Origin: Paenibacillus sp. FSL A5-0031
GTDB taxonomy: Bacteria; Bacillota; Bacilli; Paenibacillales; Paenibacillaceae
Assembly (NCBI RefSeq): GCF_001956295.1
Contig: NZ_MRTD01000003.1
Span: 372,001-436,000, forward strand
Length of the DNA stretch: 64,000 bases
Reading direction: 5' to 3'
Made by a program: the position numbers and the translations under genes. Below the pieces are notes generated by a model. The model searched no databases. It saw only the letters and a list, made by a program, of their open reading frames with translations, and had not been told where the DNA came from. Positions 52,576-61,783 of the stretch are shown here, one piece after another (position 1 is the stretch's first letter; each line of letters starts with the position of its first letter).

Positions 52576-54141
52576 ATGACACGCAAATTTTACAAAGGTG
52601 CGCAGTATCCACCGGTCGCAGACATCGAACGTATCGCAAAGTATTATCGCGGTAAGACGATTTTTAACGGAAGACAAGCGGAGATATACGATCGCGCCGC
52701 GGATCTACTCAAAGGAACGCCACACGAACCGCAGCTTAAAACGCTATTTATCGCGGTTAACTTAATCGACGTACTTTTAACGAAGCCGGCCGATCTTATG
52801 GTATCGGAGCCGCCTACGTTTGAAAGCGGAAGCGCCGGCGATAGCGACGAACAAGCGCGCTTAAACGCAATTGTCGAAGAAAACGACCTCACGCAGACGA
52901 TACACGAAGCGGTTATTGGCGCAGGCTACCGCGGTGACTCGTTCTTGAAGACGTACTATGCTCCGCGCGCTGACGTTAGCGAAACGGAAGCTCTTTCCGC
53001 TGATTATGACGGAATCACGCTGCCGCCTACGTTACCCGAACCGATTATCGAAGCGGTTGACGCCGCGATTGTGTTTCCGGAGTTATCGCGAGGTTCACGT
53101 AAAAAGTTCAGCGCGGTTAATATCGCGTGGATCGAATGGGTTGAGGAGCGGACGGGACTCGTTGAATCGGCGATAACACGGAGCAAAACGCGTGAAGTAC
53201 CGTACCTGAACGTTGAGCGTCACGTACCTGGCTACATCGTATACGAACGTTATGCAGCGACGGAACACGGCGTTGTTAACGATTTTGGATATCCGGTGAT
53301 GACGTTTCTTATCGGTGACCGCGTATCAACCGGCCGCGAATCCGACATTGAATCGACGGGCTTACCGCAGCTACTCATACATCACATACCGTACAAAACG
53401 ACGGACGATGATTGGCGCGGAATCAGCGGAGTTGAGAAAGTCGAATCCGTACTGGCCGCGATAAACGACCGCCTCGTACAGATCGATTATATTCTGTGGA
53501 AGCACGCGGACCCGATTGCCTACGGGCCCGACATTGATGCGGAAGATAACGGCGGCGTACGTTGGGGCGGCAATTATATACCGGTCACAAAGGATGACGT
53601 AGCGCCAGGCTACATGACGTGGGAAGGCCAGTTAGAAGCCGCATTTAAGGAGCTCGACGTTTTACTCGGTATCCTCTACCAAATGAGCGAAACGCCGCAG
53701 TGGTTATTCGGCACAACGCTATCAGCGGACAAAGGCGGCAGCGGCACGTCACATACGGACGGCGGCGCTATTAAGGCACGTTTCATGCCGATTTTGACGA
53801 AGGTAACACGTATTCGCAACCACGTTGACCGCGCAGTTAGAGACGCGTTGTGGACAGCGATGCAACTCGAAAACGTTGCGAATGAAGACGTAGAGGGCTT
53901 TAAGCCATATAACGCTGTTTATCCGAAGATTACGTGGCATGACGGAGTACCGCGCGATGACAAAGCGGAAGCCGAAGTTTATAACATCCGTACAGGCGGC
54001 CTCGCTACAATCGACGTTAAGTCCGCGATTAAACGTCTGGACGGACTCGACGATACGCAAGCTGACGAAATCATAACGCGAATGGAAGACGATACAACGC
54101 GCGTTAACGGCACGGTAGATAGCTCGGTGCTAAGCGTATGA
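52576..54141 (+). CDS. Portal protein (SPP1 gp6-like)
   Basis: 521 residues. Dodecameric DNA gate at the head vertex. Recognised from length, place after terL and features such as AKYYRGKTIFNGRQ near the start, LAAINDRLVQIDYILWKHADPI in the centre, and ETPQWLFGTTLSADKGGSGTS. AAGAGGTGAG precedes the ATG. Overlaps the next gene by 4 bases. Confidence 0.85.
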   Translation: MTRKFYKGAQYPPVADIERIAKYYRGKTIFNGRQAEIYDRAADLLKGTPHEPQLKTLFIAVNLIDVLLTKPADLMVSEPPTFESGSAGDSDEQARLNAIVEENDLTQTIHEAVIGAGYRGDSFLKTYYAPRADVSETEALSADYDGITLPPTLPEPIIEAVDAAIVFPELSRGSRKKFSAVNIAWIEWVEERTGLVESAITRSKTREVPYLNVERHVPGYIVYERYAATEHGVVNDFGYPVMTFLIGDRVSTGRESDIESTGLPQLLIHHIPYKTTDDDWRGISGVEKVESVLAAINDRLVQIDYILWKHADPIAYGPDIDAEDNGGVRWGGNYIPVTKDDVAPGYMTWEGQLEAAFKELDVLLGILYQMSETPQWLFGTTLSADKGGSGTSHTDGGAIKARFMPILTKVTRIRNHVDRAVRDALWTAMQLENVANEDVEGFKPYNAVYPKITWHDGVPRDDKAEAEVYNIRTGGLATIDVKSAIKRLDGLDDTQADEIITRMEDDTTRVNGTVDSSVLSV

Positions 54142-54944
54142 CGGACGACAAGCGACCGGATTACGAAGGCGATATAACGGACATTACGCGGTCATTTGGC
54201 GGCGCTATCGACGACATCAAACGCGAAGTAGAACGCATGGAGCTTACGAATGCCGGCGCTAAATCAACAATAAAAAAGATCGGCAGCATCTTCGGTGACT
54301 TACGCGAGAAAGCGTCCGGATGGGTCGAGCGCGTGTTTCCGAAAGCTGCGCGCGATGGCGTTACGAGAGCGATGAACGTCCTCGGTATCGGACGTAAACG
54401 CGATGAGGAGCCGCCGATTAATCGTGCTAATCGCGAGATGCTGACGGCAGCGACGCAAGATGTATACGGAGATTTACTCGCGGTAACGCAGAACATCGAC
54501 CGCCGCACGAAAGCCGCTATACGTAAAGCCGTTGCGGAAGCGATGCGCGCTAACATGGCGGCTGGCGTAAACGGTCGGCGCACAATTAACGCGGACACAG
54601 CGGCACAAATACGGAAGGATCTCGGCGACGCGGTAGATAACGCGATTATTGACTCGGCAGGACGGCGCTGGAAAGTTGAAACGTACGTCGATATGGTAAC
54701 GCGGACGAAACTCATGCAGGCAACGAATGACGCGACGATAAACGAAGCGCTCGATCGCGGCGTTATGTACGGAGTGATATCGCGACACGGAGCAACGGAT
54801 GCTTGCGCGAAGTGGGAAGGGCGAACGGTGAAGCTTACGCGTGACGCGCCGGGCGATTACCCATTTATTGGCGATTTGCCGCGACGCGAGATATTCCACC
54901 CTAATTGCCGCCATACGATTTCACCTAATCGTAATCCGAAATAA
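54138..54944 (+). CDS. Phage minor head protein (Mu F / SPP1 gp7-like)
   Basis: 268 residues. Helical N-terminal half and C-terminal minor-capsid motif: MVTRTKLMQATNDATINEAL, then GATDACAKWEGRTVKL and IFHPNCRHTI with conserved Cys/His. Typically ejected with DNA or attached to the portal. Starts within the portal stop. Confidence 0.85.
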   Translation: MTDDKRPDYEGDITDITRSFGGAIDDIKREVERMELTNAGAKSTIKKIGSIFGDLREKASGWVERVFPKAARDGVTRAMNVLGIGRKRDEEPPINRANREMLTAATQDVYGDLLAVTQNIDRRTKAAIRKAVAEAMRANMAAGVNGRRTINADTAAQIRKDLGDAVDNAIIDSAGRRWKVETYVDMVTRTKLMQATNDATINEALDRGVMYGVISRHGATDACAKWEGRTVKLTRDAPGDYPFIGDLPRREIFHPNCRHTISPNRNPK

Positions 54945-54963
54945 AACGAAGGAGTGACGCAGA

Positions 54964-55419
54964 ATGAACGAAGGGTTAAAAGTGACCGGACATATTTCGT
55001 GGGAACTCGTACGCGATGGTGTAGTCGTCGAGCAAGGCGAACGCGATAACGTCATTACGACGGTTGGTAAGAACGCTTTAGCTTCGTTATTAAACTCAGC
55101 CAGCGCAGGAACAACGCTTGTTACGCATATTGGGTTCGGCTCATCTACGACGGTAGTAGCGGCAGGCGATACCGCGCTCGGAACGGAGTTGTCAGGCGGC
55201 GGCTATGCGCGCGTTTCCGTAGCGCGGTCTAATCCGAGTGGTAACGTTATTCAATACGTTGCGACACTAACGGGCTTGACCGGCGTTACGGTGCAAGAGG
55301 CGGGGCTATTTAACGCTGCTACTGCAGGCACGTTATTCGCGCATCAATTAACGGGCGCGGTCACATTATTGACGTCTTCGGACTCGTTGCAAATTACGTG
55401 GCAAGTAACGGTGAGCTAA
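54964..55419 (+). CDS. Fibre-like or head-decoration protein
   Basis: 151 residues, beta-rich. HIGFGSSTTVVAAGDTALGTE and VQEAGLFNAATAGTLFA are patterns shared with phage fibre-type proteins. Location between minor head and scaffold genes suggests a head fibre or decoration rather than a tail fibre, but this is inference. AAGGAGTGA precedes the ATG. Confidence 0.6.
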   Translation: MNEGLKVTGHISWELVRDGVVVEQGERDNVITTVGKNALASLLNSASAGTTLVTHIGFGSSTTVVAAGDTALGTELSGGGYARVSVARSNPSGNVIQYVATLTGLTGVTVQEAGLFNAATAGTLFAHQLTGAVTLLTSSDSLQITWQVTVS

Positions 55420-55420
55420 C

Positions 55421-55699
55421 GTGAAGTATAGCGTGCGAGGTACGCTAAACACAGCGGACGGAACGCCGATCGTTGCTGCGATTAACAAATACGTGCTGTG
55501 GCGGTTGGTTACGGAACATAGCGCGACCGAGTTTGTATTTGAAGCGTGGGTTAACGCGGAAACGGATAAAGCGACATTGTTTAACGAGTTGAAACCGTAT
55601 GTTGATACTCACGGCGGCGTTATCGATTGGCACGTATGCAGTCACGATGAAATAACGTCAGCACCGTGTATCATCGCCGAAGAATATCGGGGTGAGTAG
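55421..55699 (+). CDS. Hypothetical phage protein
   Basis: 92 residues, mixed alpha/beta, unrecognised (VRGTLNTADGTPIVAAINKY, GGVIDWHVCSHDE). GTG start one base after the previous stop; probably coupled. Part of the fibre-like block. Confidence 0.6.
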   Translation: MKYSVRGTLNTADGTPIVAAINKYVLWRLVTEHSATEFVFEAWVNAETDKATLFNELKPYVDTHGGVIDWHVCSHDEITSAPCIIAEEYRGE

Positions 55700-55702
55700 C
55701 AT

Positions 55703-56797
55703 ATGGCGTACTACTTACAAATGGATGGCGTAGATGACGACGGATTAACGCCGGTATTTAATTGGGACGAAGTAGTTATGGATTTTTCTGCATCGCCTAT
55801 TGCGAACTTTTCGAAGTACTTGTCCGTAAACTTCAACTATATTCAGTTTAATTCCGGCGTAATCGATAGTTATGCGGGATTCAATTCCGTATACGTGAAC
55901 GGCGCTTTAGTGACGAATAGTACCGATTTTGTACCGAATGACGTCCGTATAATGATGCGAGGATTACGCACAGCTTCGAACCACTCCGCGCAGATATTTA
56001 AACAGACAGGCGCAGGCGGTTATATGCGCGGCAAGCTCTATAGCGTCAGGTTTTTATTAGCCGGAGTAACGCAAGCCCATTACGACATGACGCTAGGCAA
56101 TGTACAGGATCAATCGGGCAATAGTCGCCATTTGACGCTAACGGGTGGGACGTGGGTTGACGACGGAATACCGACAGGTACCGCGTACAAAGCGTCATTA
56201 TCAGATGCAATCGCAACGTCCGACTCGCTAAGCAAACGCCTATCAGTCGCGATTATCGACGTTGTTAATACGTCAGAAACGGAATCAGAACGTACAACGA
56301 AAATATTAACGGACATTCTAACTACCTCGGACTCATTCGCATCTACACGCGGTAAGGCAATTAGCGTTAATGATTCGATAGCTATTACGGACACAATCCG
56401 TAAGGCGCTGACGGTTGTTAAAACAGATGCGATTAATACCGCCGAAACCGAGCGGGAGTCAACAACGCGTAAGCTTACTGATATCCTTACGCCAAGCGAC
56501 GCTATTATTCTTACGGGCGGCAAAGGCGTATTACTCGCGGACAGCTTTACGATGTCCGACACGGTAAAGAAAACGCTGAGTAAGCACGTAGCCGAATCGT
56601 TAGGAATCGCGGACAGCACCCGCCGCAACGTAAGTGCACGAATTTATGATGTAATCGTAACGAATGAGACATTTTCGAAGCAGCTTCCGAATGCGCCTAC
56701 GATTATCGGTACAATCGCGCTCAAAGGTAGCCGTGATTTAAACGTATACCTACTCGGATCACGCGTCATGGACGTGACACTGCGAGGTGAGTTATAG
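55703..56797 (+). CDS. LamG-like / repeat-containing fibre or adhesin-like protein
   Basis: 364 residues. N-terminal part (about 1-165) resembles a concanavalin/LamG-type carbohydrate-binding fold (MAYYLQMDGVDDDGLTPVFN, YMRGKLYSVRFLLAGV, DQSGNSRHLTLTGGTWVDDG). Residues about 170-335 are some nine degenerate units of 18-20 residues beginning D-[AIVS]-[IVF] and carrying [ST]-[DE]-[ST] (for example DAIATSDSLSKRL, DILTTSDSFAS, DSIAITDTIRKAL). GGGGTGAG precedes the ATG. Probably surface-exposed on the virion. Confidence 0.65.
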   Translation: MAYYLQMDGVDDDGLTPVFNWDEVVMDFSASPIANFSKYLSVNFNYIQFNSGVIDSYAGFNSVYVNGALVTNSTDFVPNDVRIMMRGLRTASNHSAQIFKQTGAGGYMRGKLYSVRFLLAGVTQAHYDMTLGNVQDQSGNSRHLTLTGGTWVDDGIPTGTAYKASLSDAIATSDSLSKRLSVAIIDVVNTSETESERTTKILTDILTTSDSFASTRGKAISVNDSIAITDTIRKALTVVKTDAINTAETERESTTRKLTDILTPSDAIILTGGKGVLLADSFTMSDTVKKTLSKHVAESLGIADSTRRNVSARIYDVIVTNETFSKQLPNAPTIIGTIALKGSRDLNVYLLGSRVMDVTLRGEL

Positions 56798-57121
56798 ATG
56801 GCGATGAAGAATCAAAACTTCGAAATGTTCGCGGGTGATACGAAGAACGTCACGGTTACGGTGACTGGCGTTGACTTAACAGGAGCATCCGTTAAATGGG
56901 CGATGAAGAAGTCGATATACAACGCGGAACCAGACGTTTATAAAGATACGTTAACCGGCGTCACGATTACCGCACCGGATAAATTCGTAATCGCGTTTAA
57001 GCCTGCAGATACGGCGGCACTCTCCGGAGGTTTTTATCACGAAGCAGAAGTAACGGACGCATCCGGCAATGTATCAACGCTGCTGTCCGGAACAATTACG
57101 GTAAATCGCAGCGGAGTTTAA
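56798..57121 (+). CDS. Ig-like/BppU-type beta protein
   Basis: 107 residues, all-beta. MFAGDTKNVTVTVTGVDLTG and ALSGGFYHEAEVTDASGNVS are like the N-terminal domain of phage baseplate-upper/Ig-like modules. Starts at the ATG immediately after the previous stop with GCGAGGTGAG upstream. Likely partner of the fibre-like protein. Confidence 0.65.
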   Translation: MAMKNQNFEMFAGDTKNVTVTVTGVDLTGASVKWAMKKSIYNAEPDVYKDTLTGVTITAPDKFVIAFKPADTAALSGGFYHEAEVTDASGNVSTLLSGTITVNRSGV

Positions 57122-57246
57122 TCGTTTTTATAAGAACAAGCTAGTCTTCCTGATAATTATAATTAAAAAGAACTTGAAGAATAATGTCGTTCATTATAAA
57201 ATTATTCTATGTTCTTTTTAAAGAACTATTTGAGGGAGGAAGTAGT

Positions 57247-58326
57247 TTGTTAAACTCTTTAACGTCATTTAGATTTATCGCTGCATTAATGGTTTTTGTA
57301 TTTCATTTGGAGGTTTTTAGTCAATTCCAATTGGGATCAGCAGGCGTTCAATTCTTTTTTGTACTATCTGGGTTTATTTTAGCTTACAATTACCATTCAA
57401 AGTTTTCTGAGGTTAGCAGAAAGAACCTTAAAAATTTCTATAGGGCTAGGTTTGCTAAAGTATATCCAGTTCATCTGTTAACTTTTATTATCGCTGCACC
57501 ATTAGTGATTTTATATTTCAAACCAGATGGTTTGTATTTCATTAAGTTTGCTTTCATGTCAGCAATTAATTTGTTATTGGTCCAAAGTTTCATCCCAAAC
57601 GAGGGAACTTATTTTAATTTCAACGGTGTATCATGGACATTATCAGTAGAAGCACTCTTTTATCTAACGTTCCCATTTCTGATATGGACTTTTACAAAGC
57701 TCAAGGTTGTGAAGAATGTAATCATTGCAGTTGTGGCAATCGTAGTCGTGTGGGTTGTATTGTTTATCCTTAATGTAAATTTGAATGAAAGTAGCGATTT
57801 CCAAAAGTGGGTATTGCACATATTTCCGGTTGCTAGAATGTTTGAGTTCTCAACGGGAGTGATTATGGGAATTATTTTCGCAGCAAATCCTAAAAGAGAA
57901 GTTTCTAACAAAAAGTTACTTTCATTCTTAGAAATACTTAGTGTGGTGTTATTCATTGCTGCTTTATTGTTTTCTATAGGGCTGGATGTAGGGATTGTTC
58001 GAGGAGTATACTTCGTACCAATATGGTGTCTATTGATTTACACATTTGCACATAATGGCGGTCTTTTATCAAAGGCATTGTCTAATAGATTATTGGTCTA
58101 TTTGGGCGAGATTAGTTTTTCATTTTACATGATACATCAATTGGTCATTCGATATTATGAATACTTCAACTTAGAAACAACATATAAGTTTTTGATTTGC
58201 TTGGTTTTATCATTACTATTAAGTGCCGCGATGTTTAAATATTACGAGGAACCAATGCGCAAGATACTGCGCTATGGAGCGAAGAAGAAACAAGATAAGG
58301 GAATATTAATGAAAACCCCAGCTTAG
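57247..58326 (+). CDS. Acyltransferase 3 family membrane protein (moron)
   Basis: 359 residues from a TTG with GAGGGAGG 7 bases upstream, giving the family-like start MLNSLTSFRFIAALMVFVFHLE; an ATG at 57184 would add 21 atypical residues. About ten membrane helices. The FxH motif (VFHLE) and FFVLSGF are conserved in O-acyltransferases that modify surface glycans. Strikingly AT-rich relative to neighbours and followed by its own terminator. As phage cargo it could alter the host surface and block superinfection (inference). Confidence 0.88.
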   Translation: MLNSLTSFRFIAALMVFVFHLEVFSQFQLGSAGVQFFFVLSGFILAYNYHSKFSEVSRKNLKNFYRARFAKVYPVHLLTFIIAAPLVILYFKPDGLYFIKFAFMSAINLLLVQSFIPNEGTYFNFNGVSWTLSVEALFYLTFPFLIWTFTKLKVVKNVIIAVVAIVVVWVVLFILNVNLNESSDFQKWVLHIFPVARMFEFSTGVIMGIIFAANPKREVSNKKLLSFLEILSVVLFIAALLFSIGLDVGIVRGVYFVPIWCLLIYTFAHNGGLLSKALSNRLLVYLGEISFSFYMIHQLVIRYYEYFNLETTYKFLICLVLSLLLSAAMFKYYEEPMRKILRYGAKKKQDKGILMKTPA

Positions 58327-58330
58327 CATC

Positions 58331-58357
58331 TAAGACACCTTCGCGGGTGTCTTTTTT
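58331..58357 (+). terminator. Terminator after acyltransferase
   Basis: AAGACACC-TTCGC-GGGTGTCTT hairpin followed by T6. Confidence 0.85.
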
Positions 58358-58440
58358 GTTGTCCGAACGTACACGACGTTAAACTGCTACGGTCGCACCA
58401 AACGATAGGCGACGGCCTTTAAACGGTGGAGGTACGCAAT

Positions 58441-59127
58441 ATGAACGCAATTAAACGCACGTATAAACATACGCTCAATCTTCAGATGTTCGCGGATGGC
58501 GATCCGGACCCGACGCCGGAGCCGCCGAAGAAACTCGAACTCACGCAGGACGAATTTGACGCGAAGATCGAAGAGCGCTTAGCACGCGAGCGTAAAAAGT
58601 ACGCGGACTATGACGAACTCAAAACGGAACGCGACCGTTTGAAGTCGGAAGAGGACGCGCGAAAAGCGGCAGCAATGACGGAACAAGAACGTCTACAAGC
58701 GGAACGCGACGAAGCAACACGTATAGCGACGGAAGCTACCGAGACTGCAACGAAAGCTACTACCGCGGCGAATCAACGTATTATCCGGACGGAGTTTCGT
58801 TTGCTTGCGAAAGAATCCGGCATACGTGCAGATGCGTTAGATGACGCGTATAAACTAGCGGATTTAGCGGGCGTAGTTGTTGACGAAGAAGGCAACGTTA
58901 CCGGCGTCGATGACGTTGTCAAAGCGCTAGTGGTGGCGAAACCGTATTTAGCGGAAGCAGCGAAAAAGGAACCGCGTCAAGTTGGCGGTCCGAGCGGTGG
59001 TAACGAGCAAAAAGCGGATAAGACGAAGGAACAGCTTATCGCGGAGGCAGCGGAGAAGGCGCGCAAAACAGGGCGCATCGAAGACCGCATGGCTTACGCG
59101 TCGCTAAAGGAAGAACTGAATAAATAA
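58441..59127 (+). CDS. Capsid scaffolding protein (DUF4355-like)
   Basis: 228 residues. Charged coiled-coil protein: KLELTQDEFDAKIEERLARE, RLQAERDEATRIATEATETA, C-terminal basic/polar end. NLQMFADGD at the N-terminus is a common start of scaffold proteins. ATG at 58441 with GGTGGAGG; a GTG at 58426 is within that site. Directly upstream of the major capsid gene. Confidence 0.88.
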   Translation: MNAIKRTYKHTLNLQMFADGDPDPTPEPPKKLELTQDEFDAKIEERLARERKKYADYDELKTERDRLKSEEDARKAAAMTEQERLQAERDEATRIATEATETATKATTAANQRIIRTEFRLLAKESGIRADALDDAYKLADLAGVVVDEEGNVTGVDDVVKALVVAKPYLAEAAKKEPRQVGGPSGGNEQKADKTKEQLIAEAAEKARKTGRIEDRMAYASLKEELNK

Positions 59128-59130
59128 TCC

Positions 59131-59158
59131 AGAGGCCGAGCAGTTGGGCCTTTTTGTT
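59131..59158 (+). terminator. Weak terminator between scaffold and capsid genes
   Basis: AGGCC / GGCCT stem followed by TTTTTGTTTT; may adjust relative expression rather than stop transcription. Confidence 0.5.
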
Positions 59159-59194
59159 TTGCCCAAAAACCAATTATAAAGGGGATATTTCACA

Positions 59195-60283
59195 ATGCCA
59201 AAAGTTTATAATGCTTCAATTGTCGGAAAACGTGAATCCGTTGTCGATGAAATTTTGCTACTCAATCCATACCAAACACCGCTTCTTAACGCACTAGGAT
59301 TCAGTGATCCTGTTAATTCGGTCGAGCATATTTGGTACGAGGATGAAATGTTCGCTCAGGAAACGGTAACTACAGCATCCGCACTTATTGGCGCGACTGA
59401 TATCGTAGTTGCTGACGTAACGCCTTTCCGCGTAGGCAGCGTGATTAAAATCGTCGACGAGTTGCTTTACGTTTCGGCGATTAATACGGGAACTAAAACG
59501 CTGACAGTTACACGCGGATACGCTTCTACTACCGCTGCAGCCGTTGCTTCCGGTGCTAAAGTCGAGTTCTTATTCGTTGAAGGCGCAGAGGGTGCTGACG
59601 CTCGTTCTGCTCGTTACAAAGCGCGCGTACGAAAATCAAACCTAACGCAAATCTTCGATGACTCGATTGAGATTTCCGGTACAGCACAGGCTATTGCACA
59701 ATACGGAGTTGACAATCTATACGAGTATGAGAAGCAAAAGAAACAACTAGAGCTCGCGCTGCAACTCGAAAAAGCGTTAATCAATGGAGTAATGTATGAG
59801 TCTGGTCAAATCCGCCAAATGAAAGGCATCCGCCAATTCATTACGACTAACGTGACGACCGTAGGTGCTGCACTTACAGTTGCTCCTATCAACACACTTG
59901 CGCAAAACATTTATAACGCAGGAGGTTTTGCAACGGGCGGGGATTACAAAATTCTCGTTGCTGCGAAGCAAAAAATGGCTTTGTCTGCTACTGACGCGAA
60001 TAAAATCACGCTTACACGCGGAGAGAATAAGCGCGGTCAAGTCGTCGACAAAATCGTTACTGATTTCGGAGAGTTTGAAATCGTGCTAAGCCCGAACCTT
60101 GCAACGGACGAGCTAATTCTCGCGGACGCTAACCGTATGGCAATCAAACCGTTGAATACTCGCGAATTCGGTCATACGTACCTCGGCGTAAAAGGCGATT
60201 ACACTACCGGTATGATTGTCGGTGAGTACACGCTGCAATTCGAACAAGAAAAAGCACACGGTCGCCTAAAAGGTCTATCGTAA
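59195..60283 (+). CDS. Major capsid protein (SU10/DUF5309 type)
   Basis: 362 residues. HK97-fold shell protein. SVVDEILLLNPYQTPLLNAL near the start, a beta insertion with VGSVIKIVDELLYVS, DNLYEYEKQKKQLELALQLE in the spine, and a C-terminal GHTYLGVKGDYTTGMIVGEY. Order scaffold-capsid-connector supports it. AAAGGGG precedes the ATG. A hairpin without T-run (60302-60325) follows. Confidence 0.9.
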   Translation: MPKVYNASIVGKRESVVDEILLLNPYQTPLLNALGFSDPVNSVEHIWYEDEMFAQETVTTASALIGATDIVVADVTPFRVGSVIKIVDELLYVSAINTGTKTLTVTRGYASTTAAAVASGAKVEFLFVEGAEGADARSARYKARVRKSNLTQIFDDSIEISGTAQAIAQYGVDNLYEYEKQKKQLELALQLEKALINGVMYESGQIRQMKGIRQFITTNVTTVGAALTVAPINTLAQNIYNAGGFATGGDYKILVAAKQKMALSATDANKITLTRGENKRGQVVDKIVTDFGEFEIVLSPNLATDELILADANRMAIKPLNTREFGHTYLGVKGDYTTGMIVGEYTLQFEQEKAHGRLKGLS

Positions 60284-60348
60284 TATTAACGCAAATTAAC
60301 GGGCGCGCAGCGTAAAAACTGCGCGTCTAATCTTACGGAGGTATTACG

Positions 60349-60567
60349 ATGACTACTTACGAAGCACCGCGCTATAAAGAGCTCGGATTTTACGTTGACG
60401 GAAATTATCGCAAATTTAGCGGCGGTTTCTACTCTACGGATGACGCGGCTGAAATCGCGGTCCTGGACGTAATAACCGACGCTGTACGAATAGACACGCC
60501 GGAGGAAAAGCCCGCACCGAAAGCGCCAGTTGCCCGTAAAGCTGCCGCTAATTCCTCCGCAAAATAA
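60349..60567 (+). CDS. Small structural-module protein
   Basis: 72 residues. First 45 look like a compact beta domain (ELGFYVDGNYRKFSGGFYST), then a Pro/Ala/Lys-rich tail. Unrecognised; location after the capsid gene suggests a decoration or assembly role. ACGGAGG precedes the ATG. Confidence 0.6.
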   Translation: MTTYEAPRYKELGFYVDGNYRKFSGGFYSTDDAAEIAVLDVITDAVRIDTPEEKPAPKAPVARKAAANSSAK

Positions 60568-60585
60568 TCGGAGGAGGCACGGAAC

Positions 60586-60984
60586 ATGGCGGTTAATATG
60601 GGAGACGCAGAGGCGTATATCGCGCAGTACTGTATCGTGATTGAAGATTGGACGGACGCTGACGACGCGAATAAAATGCGCTTGCTAAACGTCGCAGGAC
60701 GGACGCTGTCCCGTAAATATCCGAAGTATACGATACCAGACGCAGCGGTATACGAGTTTGCAAACGTGCTGGCAACGGCATTTAACGATACGAATAAACT
60801 GGCGCGCCAAGGCGTTAACCAATTCGCGCTGACCGGTACGGCTTCATTCGGATTCAAGGACGGAGTAGTTTCGGGTCCCGACGTTGATCCGGCGCAATTC
60901 ATTCCGCAAGCTGCGCTCGATCTTATAGGCGCGGAAAACGGCGTCAAACTATCGAAACGCGCCGCGAAATGGACGGTGTTATAA
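60586..60984 (+). CDS. Head-tail connector protein (YqbG/gp15-like)
   Basis: 132 residues. Helical N-terminus with EAYIAQYCIVIEDWTDADDA and VAGRTLSRKYPKY, like adaptor proteins that dock on the portal. TCGGAGGAGG precedes the ATG. Its stop overlaps the next start (TAATG). Confidence 0.75.
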   Translation: MAVNMGDAEAYIAQYCIVIEDWTDADDANKMRLLNVAGRTLSRKYPKYTIPDAAVYEFANVLATAFNDTNKLARQGVNQFALTGTASFGFKDGVVSGPDVDPAQFIPQAALDLIGAENGVKLSKRAAKWTVL

Positions 60985-61301
60985 TGCCGATCATTCCGAT
61001 GAAGCAGACGATTACGGTTACGAAGGCCGGCAAACTTGACGGCTGGGCAGCGCCAACGCCAGGTGAAGAGATTACGTATAAGGCGCGCGTCACGGAAGAA
61101 ACGAACGTCGTAACGAACAAACTCGGCGAAGAAGCGGTTGCCAAACTCCGGATTACGCTCGATAAATTAGCGGACATATCGTATGACGACGTAATAACGT
61201 ATACGAACGAATTAGACGTGACAGTCACGAAAAAGCCGCTAAGTATCGTACCAAAACGGATGTTAAATGGCCGCGCTATCGTAACGGAGGTGTTCGTGTA
61301 A
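60984..61301 (+). CDS. Head-closure protein (YqbH/XkdH-like)
   Basis: 105 residues. Small beta-barrel protein (TITVTKAGKLDGWAAPTPGE, DVITYTNELDVTVTKK) in the usual head-closure position. The ATG at 60984 overlaps the upstream stop; an in-frame ATG at 60969 is less likely. Also overlaps the next gene (TAATG). Confidence 0.72.
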   Translation: MPIIPMKQTITVTKAGKLDGWAAPTPGEEITYKARVTEETNVVTNKLGEEAVAKLRITLDKLADISYDDVITYTNELDVTVTKKPLSIVPKRMLNGRAIVTEVFV

Positions 61302-61783
61302 TGGCGTCAAACAGAATAACGGTCGATCTCGGCGGACGCACATCGGTAGGCCAGCGCCTAATCGGGACGTTCTTCCGCGGCTATCAGCGGCGCCTAGAGG
61401 ACGCGATCGACGAGGGCTCGCGTATCGGAACCGGCGACGTATTGGACGAATGGAAACGTGAGGCTACAGACTTAGCACCGATGGAATACGGTACGCTTCG
61501 GCGCAACATTAAAACGGAAATAACTGACCGCAGCAAAACGATCGACGGAAATATTTCCGCTAGTGTCATCGAAACGCGTAACGGTCGACGCTTCGACTAT
61601 GCGGCTTATCTTCACGATGATTATCCGAAGCAACACGGTGAGTCATTTGCTAATCCGACAACGTCCGGCACTATACCGCGATTCATAGACAAGCCGCTCG
61701 AAGATAACGCGGAAAAATGGGCGGACGACATTGAGCGCGAGATTCAAAGTACGCTGAGACGGAGGGGATTCCGTGGTCGTTAA
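61301..61783 (+). CDS. Tail completion protein, HK97 gp10 / XkdI-like
   Basis: 160 residues. EWKREATDLAPMEYGTLRRN and AAYLHDDYPKQHG are typical of the gp10-like family. Starts on the previous stop. Overlaps the next gene by 11 bases. Confidence 0.8.
   Translation: MASNRITVDLGGRTSVGQRLIGTFFRGYQRRLEDAIDEGSRIGTGDVLDEWKREATDLAPMEYGTLRRNIKTEITDRSKTIDGNISASVIETRNGRRFDYAAYLHDDYPKQHGESFANPTTSGTIPRFIDKPLEDNAEKWADDIEREIQSTLRRRGFRGR

Noticed and set aside
54161..54715. 184-residue leftward reading frame inside the minor head gene
   Set aside because: Exact shadow of a well-supported gene; no ribosome site and no known domain.
60429..60947. 172-residue leftward frame across the connector gene
   Set aside because: Shadow of the real rightward genes; low-complexity Ala/Ser translation of GC-rich antisense.
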